DNA of 64,000 nt from Rhodoferax sp. U11-2br (GTDB lineage Bacteria > Pseudomonadota > Gammaproteobacteria > Burkholderiales > Burkholderiaceae_C): the NCBI RefSeq assembly GCF_018619435.1, contig NZ_JAHFZF010000028.1, forward strand, positions 1 to 64,000, given 5' to 3'. How positions within the stretch are numbered: position 1 is the stretch's first letter; each line of letters begins with the position of its first letter. Shown one piece after another: positions 33,250 through 41,715 of this stretch. Position numbers and translations under genes: made by a program. A model generated the notes under the pieces. The model saw nothing but the letters and a program-made list of their open reading frames with translations, was not told where the DNA came from and searched no databases.

Positions 33250-34019
33250 GCAACAACTTTAGTCATTACTCACTCTACTATGACCTACTCTATGCGGACA
33301 AAGACTACGCGTCCGAAGTGAACTATGTGCGCACCCTGATCGATGAACATGCAGCGCTACCGGTTAGCTCACTACTCGAATTGGGGTGCGGAACAGGAAT
33401 TCATGCATCCAAACTAGCTGGGCAGGGCCTGAACGTTTTGGGTGTTGACCTCAGTGCCGAGATGCTGGCAGGCGCGCGCGCGCGCGCTGTCGCGCAAGGC
33501 TTTGATGCTGGGCGGCTAATGTTCGATCAGGGTGACGCGCGCAGCTTCCGTGGCCCCCGGAAGTTTGACGTCGTCACATCGTTGTTTCACGTGCTGAGTT
33601 ACCAGACGAAGGAGGCTGACCTCCAAGCCATGATGCAGACGTCAGCATGTCACCTTGATGCGGGTGGGCTGTTTATATTCGACTTCTGGTACGGTCCAGC
33701 CGTGCTGTGGCAGCGGCCTGCGGTACGAGCCAAACGTCTTTCCAATAGTGAAGTTGAGGTGACTCGCCTTGCTGAACCTGTCATTCACGAGCAAATCAAT
33801 GTGGTTGATGTGAACTACTCCGTCTTCGTTAAAGAACTGGCCAGCAACCAGACGCACGAGATCAAGGAAACGCATCGGATGCGCTATTTGTTTTTGCCTG
33901 AAATTGATTTGTTGCTCGATGCAAACGGCTTCGACCGCATCCAGACAGAAGAATGGCTCACACGCAAAGCGCCGTCGCTAGATTCTTGGGGGGTGTGCGT
34001 GGTAGCTCGCAAACGATGA
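33246..34019 (+). CDS. Class I SAM-dependent methyltransferase
   Basis: A 257-residue methyltransferase. SAM motif I is LLELGCGTGIHASKLAGQG (about residues 40-58), followed by LGVDLSAEMLAGARARA and a motif II/III region FDVVTSLFHVLSYQ. It overlaps the aminotransferase gene by ATGA, so methylation of the amino sugar or its N-acyl group is one possibility. A run of eight GC dinucleotides at 33472-33487 encodes part of the ARARA stretch after motif I; slippage there would break the gene, so it could vary between cells. Confidence 0.85.
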   Translation: MSNNFSHYSLYYDLLYADKDYASEVNYVRTLIDEHAALPVSSLLELGCGTGIHASKLAGQGLNVLGVDLSAEMLAGARARAVAQGFDAGRLMFDQGDARSFRGPRKFDVVTSLFHVLSYQTKEADLQAMMQTSACHLDAGGLFIFDFWYGPAVLWQRPAVRAKRLSNSEVEVTRLAEPVIHEQINVVDVNYSVFVKELASNQTHEIKETHRMRYLFLPEIDLLLDANGFDRIQTEEWLTRKAPSLDSWGVCVVARKR

Positions 34020-34035
34020 TGGTCGCCAGTTGAGC

Positions 34036-35253
34036 ATGACGGGGCTCAATGAAAATTCGCCGCGAAGAGTCGGCCTGTTTCTGGGTGTTGGGCCGAGAGC
34101 AGGCGGCATGTTTCAGTACGCCCAATCGGTGTTGGAGGCGCTGTCCCAGCTTGACAGTCATTACGAAGTGACCATCGCTTACAGCGACACCGACTGGTCA
34201 GCCATCCTGGCGCGCTTTGGCTTGACCGGAGTGGCGCTTAAGCATGCCAGAGTCGGTCAACGTCTAGCTGATATGGTGATGGTCTTGCGCCTGTCAGGGG
34301 CGCTGACCCGAGCCCTTGGTCAGATGTTTAACCCACTAGTTCGCGAGTTACTCGCGTTGCGTTGTGATGTCTGGATCTTTCCTGCACAGGAGTCCCTAAG
34401 CTATCAAATGCCGATCCGTGCAATCGGGACCACACACGACCTGATGCATCGCTATGAGGCGATTTTTCCGGAGGTGAGCTCCAAGGGCCGCTACGGAATC
34501 CGCGAACATCGTTTTCGAAATATAGCCAATTGGTGCGCCGGCGTCATGGTTGATTCGGAGGTTGGTCGCCAGCATGTCGTCGAGAGTTACGGCGTGTCAG
34601 AAGCCAAGGTCTATCCTCTGCCATATGTAGCACCGAGCTACCTCCATGACAAGCGCGAGCGGGCGGATTTCGATGCGCACTACCATCTGCCTGTCAAGTT
34701 TCTGTTTTACCCTGCACAGTTCTGGCCGCATAAGAACCATCTGAGGTTGGTAGACGCTGTGCATCGCGTCGCCGAGCGCTACCCAGATATTGCACTTGTG
34801 TTGAGCGGCGGCAAGCATCATCAATTCGATGAGATTCAACGGCGCGTCGAAGATCTTGGTATGCAAGAGTGCATCCGGTTCGTCGGCTATGTGCCTGACG
34901 CTGATCTGAGCGGCTTGTACAGGCGAGCCCGTGCGCTGGTGATGCCGACATTCTTTGGGCCCACAAACATTCCACCGTTAGAGGCTATGACCATTGGTTG
35001 TCCGGTACTGGTTTCCGGTATTTATGGAATGCCCGAGCAATGTGGGGACGCAGCTTTATATTTTGATCCGAACTCTGTAACCGAAATGGTAGAACGCATT
35101 CAACAGGTGTGGAGCGATGATGCGCTGGCGGCTGAAATGGTGCGAAAGGGCTTGGAACTGAGTCTTCACAACGGCCAGCCGCAATTTAACCGAAAGCTGG
35201 CGAAAATTGTTGATGCCATATTCGAATTGCCGGAGCCCATATCAAAACCATAA
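34036..35253 (+). CDS. Glycosyltransferase family 4
   Basis: A 405-residue GT-B glycosyltransferase. It has the GT4 arrangement: RVGLFLGVGPRAGGMFQYAQSVLEAL, IGTTHDLMHRYE, the inter-domain KFLFYPAQFWPHKNHLRLVDAV, then IRFVGYVPDADLSGLYRRARALVMPTFFGPTNIPPLEAMTIGCPVLVSG containing the E-x7-E-type donor site with PPLEAM. The ATG at 34036 gives the natural N-terminus; a TTG six bases upstream is possible. It is probably a retaining mannosyl- or related transferase of the O-unit; specificity not readable. Confidence 0.9.
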   Translation: MTGLNENSPRRVGLFLGVGPRAGGMFQYAQSVLEALSQLDSHYEVTIAYSDTDWSAILARFGLTGVALKHARVGQRLADMVMVLRLSGALTRALGQMFNPLVRELLALRCDVWIFPAQESLSYQMPIRAIGTTHDLMHRYEAIFPEVSSKGRYGIREHRFRNIANWCAGVMVDSEVGRQHVVESYGVSEAKVYPLPYVAPSYLHDKRERADFDAHYHLPVKFLFYPAQFWPHKNHLRLVDAVHRVAERYPDIALVLSGGKHHQFDEIQRRVEDLGMQECIRFVGYVPDADLSGLYRRARALVMPTFFGPTNIPPLEAMTIGCPVLVSGIYGMPEQCGDAALYFDPNSVTEMVERIQQVWSDDALAAEMVRKGLELSLHNGQPQFNRKLAKIVDAIFELPEPISKP

Positions 35254-35280
35254 AAATCCAGTAATCAAATAATAATCAAC

Positions 35281-36039
35281 ATGAAAATTAGCGTTATCAC
35301 TGTTTGTTACAACTCCGATGAAACGATTGGCCACACGCTGCGTTCGGTGCGTGAACAAACGTATGGCAATATCGAACACATCATTGTTGATGGTGGGTCA
35401 AAAGATACTACTTTGGCAGTTGTGGCAACTGAAGGCCAACATGTGGCCAAAATCGTATCTGAAAGAGACGAGGGCATATACGATGCCATGAATAAAGGCA
35501 TCACTTTGGCCACAGGCGAAATTGTTGGCTTTATCAACGCAGATGACTTTTATGCGTCTACTAGCGTTTTGGCGGATGTTGCCGCCGCCTTTTCTAAAAG
35601 TGGGGCTGACAGCTGCTATGGTGACCTTTGCTACGTTAGTCAGACAGACTCGACACGTGTTGTTCGATATTGGCGTTCTAAAGATTTTGTACCGGGGGCG
35701 TTTGATGAGGGTTGGTGCCCGCCGCATCCGACATTTTTTGTTCGGCAATCAGTTTATAAGCGTTTAGGCGGGTTCGATCTAAGTTTCAAGATAGCTGCAG
35801 ATTTTGAATTGATGGCTCGCTATTTAGAGGCTGCTCGCATCACCAGCTATTACATTCCTGAAGTTCTAGTGAAAATGCGTTTGGGAGGGACTACCAACCG
35901 CAGTCTGAGCAACATTTTTAAACAAAATGCTGAGATACGTCGGGCGCTATCAAAAATCGGGCGACGCTCTTCGATGGTCAGTTTTGTTCTGAACAAATTG
36001 GTCAGTCGCGCCATTCAATTTGTCAGAAGGCCGGTCTAA
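35281..36039 (+). CDS. Glycosyltransferase family 2
   Basis: A 252-residue GT-A enzyme. KISVITVCYNSDETIGHTLRSVREQTYGNIEHIIVDGGSKDTT at the N-terminus, SERDEGIYDAMNKGI, then GFINADDFY give the GT2 nucleotide and DxD-like (ADD) motifs, followed by GWCPPHPTFFVRQSVYKRLGGFD, a catalytic-region block common to WcaA-like colanic or O-antigen transferases. No membrane segment, so a cytoplasmic peripheral enzyme. It abuts the epimerase gene by sharing a base (TAATG). Confidence 0.92.
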   Translation: MKISVITVCYNSDETIGHTLRSVREQTYGNIEHIIVDGGSKDTTLAVVATEGQHVAKIVSERDEGIYDAMNKGITLATGEIVGFINADDFYASTSVLADVAAAFSKSGADSCYGDLCYVSQTDSTRVVRYWRSKDFVPGAFDEGWCPPHPTFFVRQSVYKRLGGFDLSFKIAADFELMARYLEAARITSYYIPEVLVKMRLGGTTNRSLSNIFKQNAEIRRALSKIGRRSSMVSFVLNKLVSRAIQFVRRPV

Positions 36040-37013
36040 TGCGGTTTTTGGTTACTGGTGCCAGTGGCTTCATTGGGCGCGAACTTTGTCGGCACCTGCT
36101 TCAATTGCAACACCATGTGCGAGCAGTCACTTCATCAACGGTAGCTGAGTTGCGGTTATTTGCTTCTGTGCCCATGGCGGATCGACTTGATGTGGTCCGA
36201 GTTGGCCATGAAGCGATTTCTCCGTTAGATTGGGCATGCGCCTGCGATGGCGTTGATGCAGTCATTCATCTTGGGGCTAGAGCGCATGTACTCAAGGAGA
36301 CCGTGGACGGTGTTTGCTCCATCTACCGAAGAGCCAATAGTGAGGTGACTTTGGCGCTTGCACTTGCGGCGCTAGAGAGCGGTGTACAACGTTTTATTTT
36401 CATCAGTTCTATTGGTGTAAACGGTGCTGAAACTTCTGAGATGCCTTTCACGCCAGCTGATGCTGCGGCACCGCATTCACCCTATGCACTTTCAAAGTAC
36501 GAGGCGGAAACAGGTTTAAGGAAGCTTGCTGAACAGAGGGGCTTAGATTTCGTGATCATTCGCCCACCTATGGTCTATGGTCCGGAAGCACCTGGCAACT
36601 TCGGCTCTCTCATGCGTGCCGTTCAAAAGGGCTGGCCGTTGCCGCTAGGCGCCATCCATAACCAGCGCAGCCTGGTGGCTCTGGACAACTTGGTTGACTT
36701 CATCATCACCTGCATCACCCATCCCAAGGCAGCCAACCAAACTTTTCTGATCAGTGACTGCCAAGACTTGTCCACCACCGAGTTGGTGCGAGGTATGGCC
36801 AAGGCTGCGGGTGTACCCGCACGTTTGCTGCCGGTGCCTGTTTGGGCCTTGGAATGGGTCGGGCGATTGGTTGGCAAGGGGGATGCTATTCAGCGTTTGT
36901 GTGGTAACTTGCAAATTGATAGCAATAAAGCTAGAAATCTATTGGGCTGGACGCCAAAAATCTCTGTGCAAGAGGGTTTGCGGCGGGCGATGAATGGCAA
37001 TGTCAAAAAATGA
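36039..37013 (+). CDS. NAD-dependent sugar epimerase/reductase (WbpK/WbpV-like)
   Basis: A 324-residue extended SDR: nucleotide loop VTGASGFIGREL, SSIGVNGAET, SPYALSKYEAE (YxxxK), RPPMVYGPEAPGNFGSLMRAV, and a family-typical C-terminus QRLCGNLQIDSNKARNLLGWTPK. It groups by pattern with the reductases/epimerases that make UDP-FucNAc or UDP-QuiNAc from the 4-keto product of WbpM. The neighbours, a PglC-type initiating transferase and a CapD/WbpM dehydratase, are the usual partners. Composition rises in GC around 36600-36880 compared with the 5' half, a possible recombination join. Confidence 0.85.
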   Translation: MRFLVTGASGFIGRELCRHLLQLQHHVRAVTSSTVAELRLFASVPMADRLDVVRVGHEAISPLDWACACDGVDAVIHLGARAHVLKETVDGVCSIYRRANSEVTLALALAALESGVQRFIFISSIGVNGAETSEMPFTPADAAAPHSPYALSKYEAETGLRKLAEQRGLDFVIIRPPMVYGPEAPGNFGSLMRAVQKGWPLPLGAIHNQRSLVALDNLVDFIITCITHPKAANQTFLISDCQDLSTTELVRGMAKAAGVPARLLPVPVWALEWVGRLVGKGDAIQRLCGNLQIDSNKARNLLGWTPKISVQEGLRRAMNGNVKK

Positions 37014-37570
37014 AAAGAATATTTGATTTGGTTTTTGCAGTTGCTATTGCCACCGTATTGTTGATTCCTATCTTGCTCGTTGCTCTTTCAGTGAGATTCA
37101 CCTCCAAAGGTCCCATTCTGTATTGGTCTGATCGTGTGGGCGCCAATAACAAGATATTCAAAATGCCCAAATTCCGCAGTATGCGTGTGGGTACACCGGC
37201 AGTGGCGACCCATTTGCTCAGCAACCCAGATGTGTATTTGACGTCGGTCGGCAGTTTTCTACGCAAATCCAGCCTAGATGAATTGCCCCAGTTGTGGAGC
37301 ATCTTCAAGGGTGATATGAGTTTTGTGGGACCTCGCCCGGCGCTGTTTAATCAACACGATTTGATCGACTTGCGCACCCAGTCAGGTGTGCATCACCTCA
37401 CGCCAGGTCTGACGGGCTGGGCGCAGATCAATGGCCGTGATGAGTTGCCTATTCCTCAAAAAGTGGCGCTGGATATTGAATATATGCAAAAAAAATCACT
37501 TTTTTTTGATATTCGAATCATTTTCCTGACGGCGTTGAAGGTTCTGGCAAGGGATAATGTCAGCCATTAA
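37010..37570 (+). CDS. PglC-type initiating phosphoglycosyl transferase
   Basis: A 186-residue monotopic membrane transferase: N-terminal hydrophobic re-entrant helix KRIFDLVFAVAIATVLLIPILLVALSV, then RVGANNKIFKMPKFRSMR, FLRKSSLDELPQLWSIFKGDMSFVGPRPAL (with the catalytic DE pair in LDELPQ), and TPGLTGWAQINGRD. The small size matches the PglC/WecP-like catalytic core without extra membrane domains. It transfers a sugar phosphate, probably a UDP-linked deoxy-N-acetyl sugar made by the neighbouring dehydratase and reductase, to undecaprenyl phosphate. ATGA overlap with the epimerase gene supports joint function. Confidence 0.93.
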   Translation: MKRIFDLVFAVAIATVLLIPILLVALSVRFTSKGPILYWSDRVGANNKIFKMPKFRSMRVGTPAVATHLLSNPDVYLTSVGSFLRKSSLDELPQLWSIFKGDMSFVGPRPALFNQHDLIDLRTQSGVHHLTPGLTGWAQINGRDELPIPQKVALDIEYMQKKSLFFDIRIIFLTALKVLARDNVSH

Positions 37571-37625
37571 GAACACGGTCAACGTGTCGCCAGGGTAGCA
37601 CCATCATTTTTAAAAGGTAATCAAC

Positions 37626-37940
37626 ATGTCATCTCTCATCGAAATCCAGAACCAGATTGCCCTGCTGCAAAAACAGGCCGAAGAAATCAAATCTGCCGAA
37701 TTGGCTGCGACCATTGCCGATATTCTGGCCAAGATGGAAGCTTTTGGTATCACGGTGGACGATCTGGATCGTGCCAAGGGCCGTTCTCGCAAACCAGCTG
37801 CCGCTGCCAAATCTGGTAACCCTGCCCCCATCAAATACCGTGGTCCCAATGGTGAAACCTGGACCGGCCGTGGCCTGATGCCACGGTGGTTGGCCGCCAA
37901 AGTGGCAGAGGGGCAGACCAAAGAAACGTTTGCGGTTTAA
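37626..37940 (+). CDS. H-NS family nucleoid protein
   Basis: A 104-residue H-NS-like protein: N-terminal coiled-coil oligomerisation helices (IEIQNQIALLQKQAEEIKSAELAATI), a basic linker, and the C-terminal DNA-binding domain with PIKYRGPNGETWTGRGLMPRWLA, the betaproteobacterial form of the TWTGRG loop that reads AT-rich minor grooves. It sits between the initiating transferase and the CapD-like gene in the O-antigen locus. It may silence or tune the AT-rich wzx-wzy region nearby; that is inference. It ends 53 bases before the CapD-like start. Confidence 0.93.
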   Translation: MSSLIEIQNQIALLQKQAEEIKSAELAATIADILAKMEAFGITVDDLDRAKGRSRKPAAAAKSGNPAPIKYRGPNGETWTGRGLMPRWLAAKVAEGQTKETFAV

Positions 37941-37993
37941 GGCTGATCACAATGCGCCAACATAGGCGCAAGGTTTTTTCAACGGGAGTGGTG

Positions 37994-39868
37994 ATGCAGA
38001 GCAGGGTGTTGGGCTGGCCGCTGGCCGTTAAACGGCTGGTGGTTTTGGCGTTGGACGTGGCGTTGGCGCTGTTTGCCACCTGGGCTGCATTTGCGTTGAG
38101 GCTGGATGGGTTTTTCTGGCCAGTTGGGGCGCAGTGGGCCGTTTTTGCGGTGGCTCCGGTGTTGTTTGTCCCCATCTTCATCAAGCTGGGCTTGTATCGG
38201 GCCGTTTTTAGGTACTCCGGCCAAGCGGCCTTGCATGCCACAGGCATGGCAGTGCTGATTTATGCTTGTCTCCTGTCATTGGTGTTGTTGTGGATGCGCT
38301 GGCCCGGCGTGCCACGCAGCCTGGGTATCTTGCAGCCTTTGGTGTTTTTGTTCTTGGTGGGGGCAAGTCGTGCTGTGGCGCGCTTCTGGTTGGCTGACTT
38401 GTCTCGTGCGCAATCTCGCAGAGAAGGCACGCTACTCATTTATGGTGCGGGGACCTCGGGTGTACAAACCGCCGAGGCCTTGCGCCTGTCGCAGCAATAC
38501 AGCTTGCTTGGCTTTGTGGACGACGATGACGACAAGGTGGGCCGCCACATCAATGGGCTGCGTGTGTATGCCTCCCCTGAGGTCTCAGAACTCATTGCTA
38601 GCCAAGGCGTCACCGATATCCTGCTGGCCATGCCCAGTGCCTCCCGAGAACGGCGCAACGCCATTCTGGGGAGTCTGCGTGATTTGCCGGTTCACGTCCG
38701 CACTTTGCCAGGTCTGTCTGACCTGGCAAGCGGTCGGGTAACGGTGCAGGATTTTCATGAACTGGAGATTGAGGATTTACTGGGCCGCGAACCGGTTGTG
38801 CCGCGTGCAGAGTTGTTGGCGCAGGACCTGACAGGCCAGGTGGTGCTGGTCACCGGAGCAGGGGGCAGCATTGGCAGCGAGCTCACGCGCCAGATTCTGC
38901 AGCAGCGGCCGCGCCAATTGCTGCTGTTCGAGCACAACGAGTTTGGGCTGTATGCCATTCATCAGGAATTGCAAGCGATCTGTTTGGCTGCCGGGCTGTC
39001 GGTGGAGCTGGTGCCCCTGCTCGGTAGCATCGCCAACCCGCATCGCCTGAAAGCTGTTTTCAGCACCTATCAACCCGCAACGGTCTACCACGCGGCGGCA
39101 TATAAACATGTGCCGATGGTCGAAGACAACCCCGGCGAAGGTGTGCGCAACAACGTGTTTGGCACCCTGAACCTGGCGCAGGCGGCGGCCACGCATGGCG
39201 CACGGCGTTTTGTGTTGATCAGTACCGACAAGGCGGTGCGTCCCACCAATGTCATGGGTGCCACCAAACGCATGGCTGAGCTGGTGCTGCAGGCGCTGGC
39301 GGCCCAGTCCCACGGCACCACCTTTTGTATGGTGCGCTTTGGCAATGTGTTGGGCTCCAGCGGCAGTGTGGTGCCACTGTTTCGCAAACAGTTGGCCGCC
39401 GGTGGGCCGCTCACGGTGACCCATGCCGAGGTCACCCGTTATTTCATGACCATCCCCGAGGCCGCGCAGCTGGTGTTGCAGGCCGGTGCCATGGGGCAGG
39501 GGGGCGACGTGTTTTTGCTCGATATGGGCCAGCCGGTCAAGATTGTTGACCTGGCACGGCGCATGATCGAGCTCTCGGGTCTGCGGGTGCGTGATGCCGC
39601 CCATCCCGGAGGCGACATCGAGATCGCCATCACCGGCCTGCGCCCCGGCGAAAAACTCTATGAAGAGTTGCTGATTGGTGACAACCCCGAGCCCACCAGC
39701 CACCCGCGCATCATGAAAGCGCATGAAGACTACCTGGACTGGCCACGTCTTGAACCCCATTTGCAGACCTTGCAGCAAGCCGGGCTTGAGGGGGATGTGG
39801 CAACCATCAAGGCCGTGTTGCAGACCTGTGTGCAAGGTTATCAGGCGCAGCCAGCGGTTCTGGACTGA
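37994..39868 (+). CDS. CapD/WbpM-type UDP-sugar 4,6-dehydratase with membrane domain
   Basis: A 624-residue protein: four N-terminal membrane spans (from [21 protein letters not shown] to about residue 120), a first Rossmann-like region ([17 protein letters not shown]), and the C-terminal SDR dehydratase with [14 protein letters not shown] and [20 protein letters not shown], where Met replaces the usual Tyr of YxxxK as in large WbpM-like enzymes. These convert UDP-GlcNAc to the 4-keto-6-deoxy intermediate for FucNAc/QuiNAc. The start ATG 37994 follows GGGAG; in-frame starts at 37952 and 37886 lack support. It closes the O-antigen locus. Confidence 0.92.
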   Translation: MQSRVLGWPLAVKRLVVLALDVALALFATWAAFALRLDGFFWPVGAQWAVFAVAPVLFVPIFIKLGLYRAVFRYSGQAALHATGMAVLIYACLLSLVLLWMRWPGVPRSLGILQPLVFLFLVGASRAVARFWLADLSRAQSRREGTLLIYGAGTSGVQTAEALRLSQQYSLLGFVDDDDDKVGRHINGLRVYASPEVSELIASQGVTDILLAMPSASRERRNAILGSLRDLPVHVRTLPGLSDLASGRVTVQDFHELEIEDLLGREPVVPRAELLAQDLTGQVVLVTGAGGSIGSELTRQILQQRPRQLLLFEHNEFGLYAIHQELQAICLAAGLSVELVPLLGSIANPHRLKAVFSTYQPATVYHAAAYKHVPMVEDNPGEGVRNNVFGTLNLAQAAATHGARRFVLISTDKAVRPTNVMGATKRMAELVLQALAAQSHGTTFCMVRFGNVLGSSGSVVPLFRKQLAAGGPLTVTHAEVTRYFMTIPEAAQLVLQAGAMGQGGDVFLLDMGQPVKIVDLARRMIELSGLRVRDAAHPGGDIEIAITGLRPGEKLYEELLIGDNPEPTSHPRIMKAHEDYLDWPRLEPHLQTLQQAGLEGDVATIKAVLQTCVQGYQAQPAVLD

Positions 39869-39936
39869 GTCGGGTCGACTTGCTGCACAATTTGCAGCTT
39901 GTTTTGTCCCTTTCTTCAGTGAACCACGAACCCACC

Positions 39937-40827
39937 ATGACCGACGTCACCCACATCCAGCCACGCGACAAAGCAGAAATCCTGGCACAGGCCCTGCCCT
40001 ACATCCGTAAGTACCATGGCAAAACCATGGTCATCAAATACGGCGGCAACGCCATGACCGACCCGGCCCTGCAGCAGGACTTTGCCGAAGACGTGGTGCT
40101 CCTGAAGCTGGTGGGCATCAACCCGGTGGTGGTGCATGGCGGTGGCCCGCAGATCGAGACGGCCCTGAAGCGCCTGGGCAAAAAAGGTGAATTCATCCAG
40201 GGTATGCGCGTCACCGATGCCGAGACCATGGAAGTGGTTGAATGGGTGCTGGGTGGTGAGGTGCAGCAAGACATCGTTGGCCTGATCAACCAGGCTGGCG
40301 GCAAAGCCGTGGGCCTGACCGGGCGCGACGGCGGCATGATCCGCGCACAAAAGCTCAAGATGCTCGACAACGCCGATCCCACCAAGGAACACGACGTTGG
40401 CCAGGTGGGTGACATCGTCAGCATCGACCCGAGCGTGGTCAAGGCGTTGCAGGACGACGCGTTCATCCCGGTCATCAGCCCGATTGGTTTTGGGGAAGCC
40501 AACGAGAGTTACAACATCAACGCTGATGTGGTGGCCGCCAAACTCGCCACGGTGCTCAAGGCCGAGAAGCTGCTGATGCTCACCAACATCAGCGGGGTGC
40601 TCAACAAGGCCGGTGAGTTGCTCACCGACCTGACCGCGCGGCGCATTGACGAGTTGTTTGCCGATGGCACCATCAGTGGTGGCATGTTGCCCAAAATTGC
40701 TGGTGCGCTGGACGCAGCCAAGAGTGGTGTGCACGCAGTCCACATCGTCGATGGCCGCGTGCCGCATGTGCTGTTGCTTGAAATCCTCACGGACCAGGCT
40801 TTTGGCACCATGATCCGCTCGCATTGA
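39937..40827 (+). CDS. argB: Acetylglutamate kinase
   Basis: A 296-residue amino-acid kinase. [43 protein letters not shown] near residues 27-70 is the ArgB substrate/phosphate region, followed by [42 protein letters not shown] and [18 protein letters not shown]. It catalyses the second step of arginine biosynthesis, phosphorylating N-acetylglutamate. The ATG 39937 is the natural start. It is unrelated in function to either flank and probably marks the chromosomal backbone next to the O-antigen locus. Confidence 0.97.
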   Translation: MTDVTHIQPRDKAEILAQALPYIRKYHGKTMVIKYGGNAMTDPALQQDFAEDVVLLKLVGINPVVVHGGGPQIETALKRLGKKGEFIQGMRVTDAETMEVVEWVLGGEVQQDIVGLINQAGGKAVGLTGRDGGMIRAQKLKMLDNADPTKEHDVGQVGDIVSIDPSVVKALQDDAFIPVISPIGFGEANESYNINADVVAAKLATVLKAEKLLMLTNISGVLNKAGELLTDLTARRIDELFADGTISGGMLPKIAGALDAAKSGVHAVHIVDGRVPHVLLLEILTDQAFGTMIRSH

Positions 40828-40843
40828 TTTGCTAACAAAATAG

Positions 40844-40884
40844 TAGCTATTCGCCCTTGTAGATAAAGGGCTTGAGCCACTTTT
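40844..40884. repeat. Palindromic intergenic repeat, copy E
   Basis: TAGCTATTCGCCCTTGTAG then ATAAAGGGCTTGAGCC with AT tail, same orientation as copy D. It lies after argB and ahead of the TetR/beta-oxidation promoter. Confidence 0.7.
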
Positions 40885-40995
40885 GATGTAGATCAGTTGA
40901 AGTTGAGCAAAACTAGGGGTTTTCCCTAGAAACGACCCTAAACCCGCTTTTGTCACGGGTTCACGCTGTCTGCGGTTCGGGAAATGCTGCAAAAT

Positions 40996-41009
40996 AGAAC
41001 GATCGTTCT
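40996..41009. promoter_or_regulatory. Candidate TetR operator of the beta-oxidation operon
   Basis: AGAACGATCGTTCT is a perfect 14-bp palindrome, 10 bases before the TetR start codon at 41020. The form resembles operators of fatty-acid-responsive TetR repressors. About four perfect 14-bp palindromes are expected by chance in 64 kb; the position directly ahead of the regulator makes this one credible. Confidence 0.6.
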
Positions 41010-41019
41010 TTTATGCGCC

Positions 41020-41703
41020 ATGACCCGTTCCACCTCACTTTTATCGCCTGACAGCGGCCCGTCTGTCAGCAAATCACGCCATGACCGGGCCTTGCAAAAA
41101 GGCCAGCACACCAAGCAGCTCATCGTCGAAGCGGCTTTGCGCTTGGCCGGCCAGATTGGTCTGGAGGGCCTGAGCATCGGTGTGTTGGCCGAGGTCACCC
41201 ACATGAGCAAGTCGGGCGTGTTTGCCCACTTCGGCTCGCGTGAGGAGTTACAACTCTCGGTAGTGCGTGAGTATTACCAGCGTTTTTCCGACGAGGTTTT
41301 TTTCCCGGCCATGCAAGAGCCGCGCGGCCTGCCACGCATGCGGGCGCTGTTTGCCAACTGGATGAGCCGTGTTGCGGTGGAGCTGCAGTCCGGTTGTATC
41401 TTCATCAGTGGTGCGGTGGCTTTTGATGACCGGCCCGGCCCGGTGCGCGACGCACTGGCCAGCGCGGTGCAGACCTGGCTCCATGCCCTGACCCGCGCCA
41501 TTGAGCAGGCACGTGAAGAGGGCCACCTGGTGCCCGACGCCGACGCCGAGCAGATGGCCTTTGAGATCCACGGCCTGATCCTGTCCCTGCATTACGAAGA
41601 ACGCTTTCTGAAGAATCCCGGCGCCCTGGAGCGGGCCCACATCGGCTTCGAAAACATCCTGCTGCGTTACGGCAAGCGCACCAGCCCCAACCCTCAGATT
41701 TAA
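41020..41703 (+). CDS. TetR-family regulator of beta-oxidation genes
   Basis: A 227-residue TetR protein. The DNA-binding domain is QLIVEAALRLAGQIGLEGLSIGVLAEVTHMSKSGVFAHFGSREELQLSVV (about residues 25-75); the C-terminal domain (from SGCIFISGAVAFDDRPGPVRDAL) is of the TetR C-terminal class found in regulators beside fatty-acid genes. ATG 41020 was chosen over 40984 so that the 14-bp palindrome stays upstream. It is 12 bases before the acyl-CoA dehydrogenase gene and so heads the operon. Repression relieved by acyl-CoA is the likely mode by analogy with FadR/PsrA-type regulators. Confidence 0.9.
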   Translation: MTRSTSLLSPDSGPSVSKSRHDRALQKGQHTKQLIVEAALRLAGQIGLEGLSIGVLAEVTHMSKSGVFAHFGSREELQLSVVREYYQRFSDEVFFPAMQEPRGLPRMRALFANWMSRVAVELQSGCIFISGAVAFDDRPGPVRDALASAVQTWLHALTRAIEQAREEGHLVPDADAEQMAFEIHGLILSLHYEERFLKNPGALERAHIGFENILLRYGKRTSPNPQI

Positions 41704-41715
41704 CAGGAGACCACC

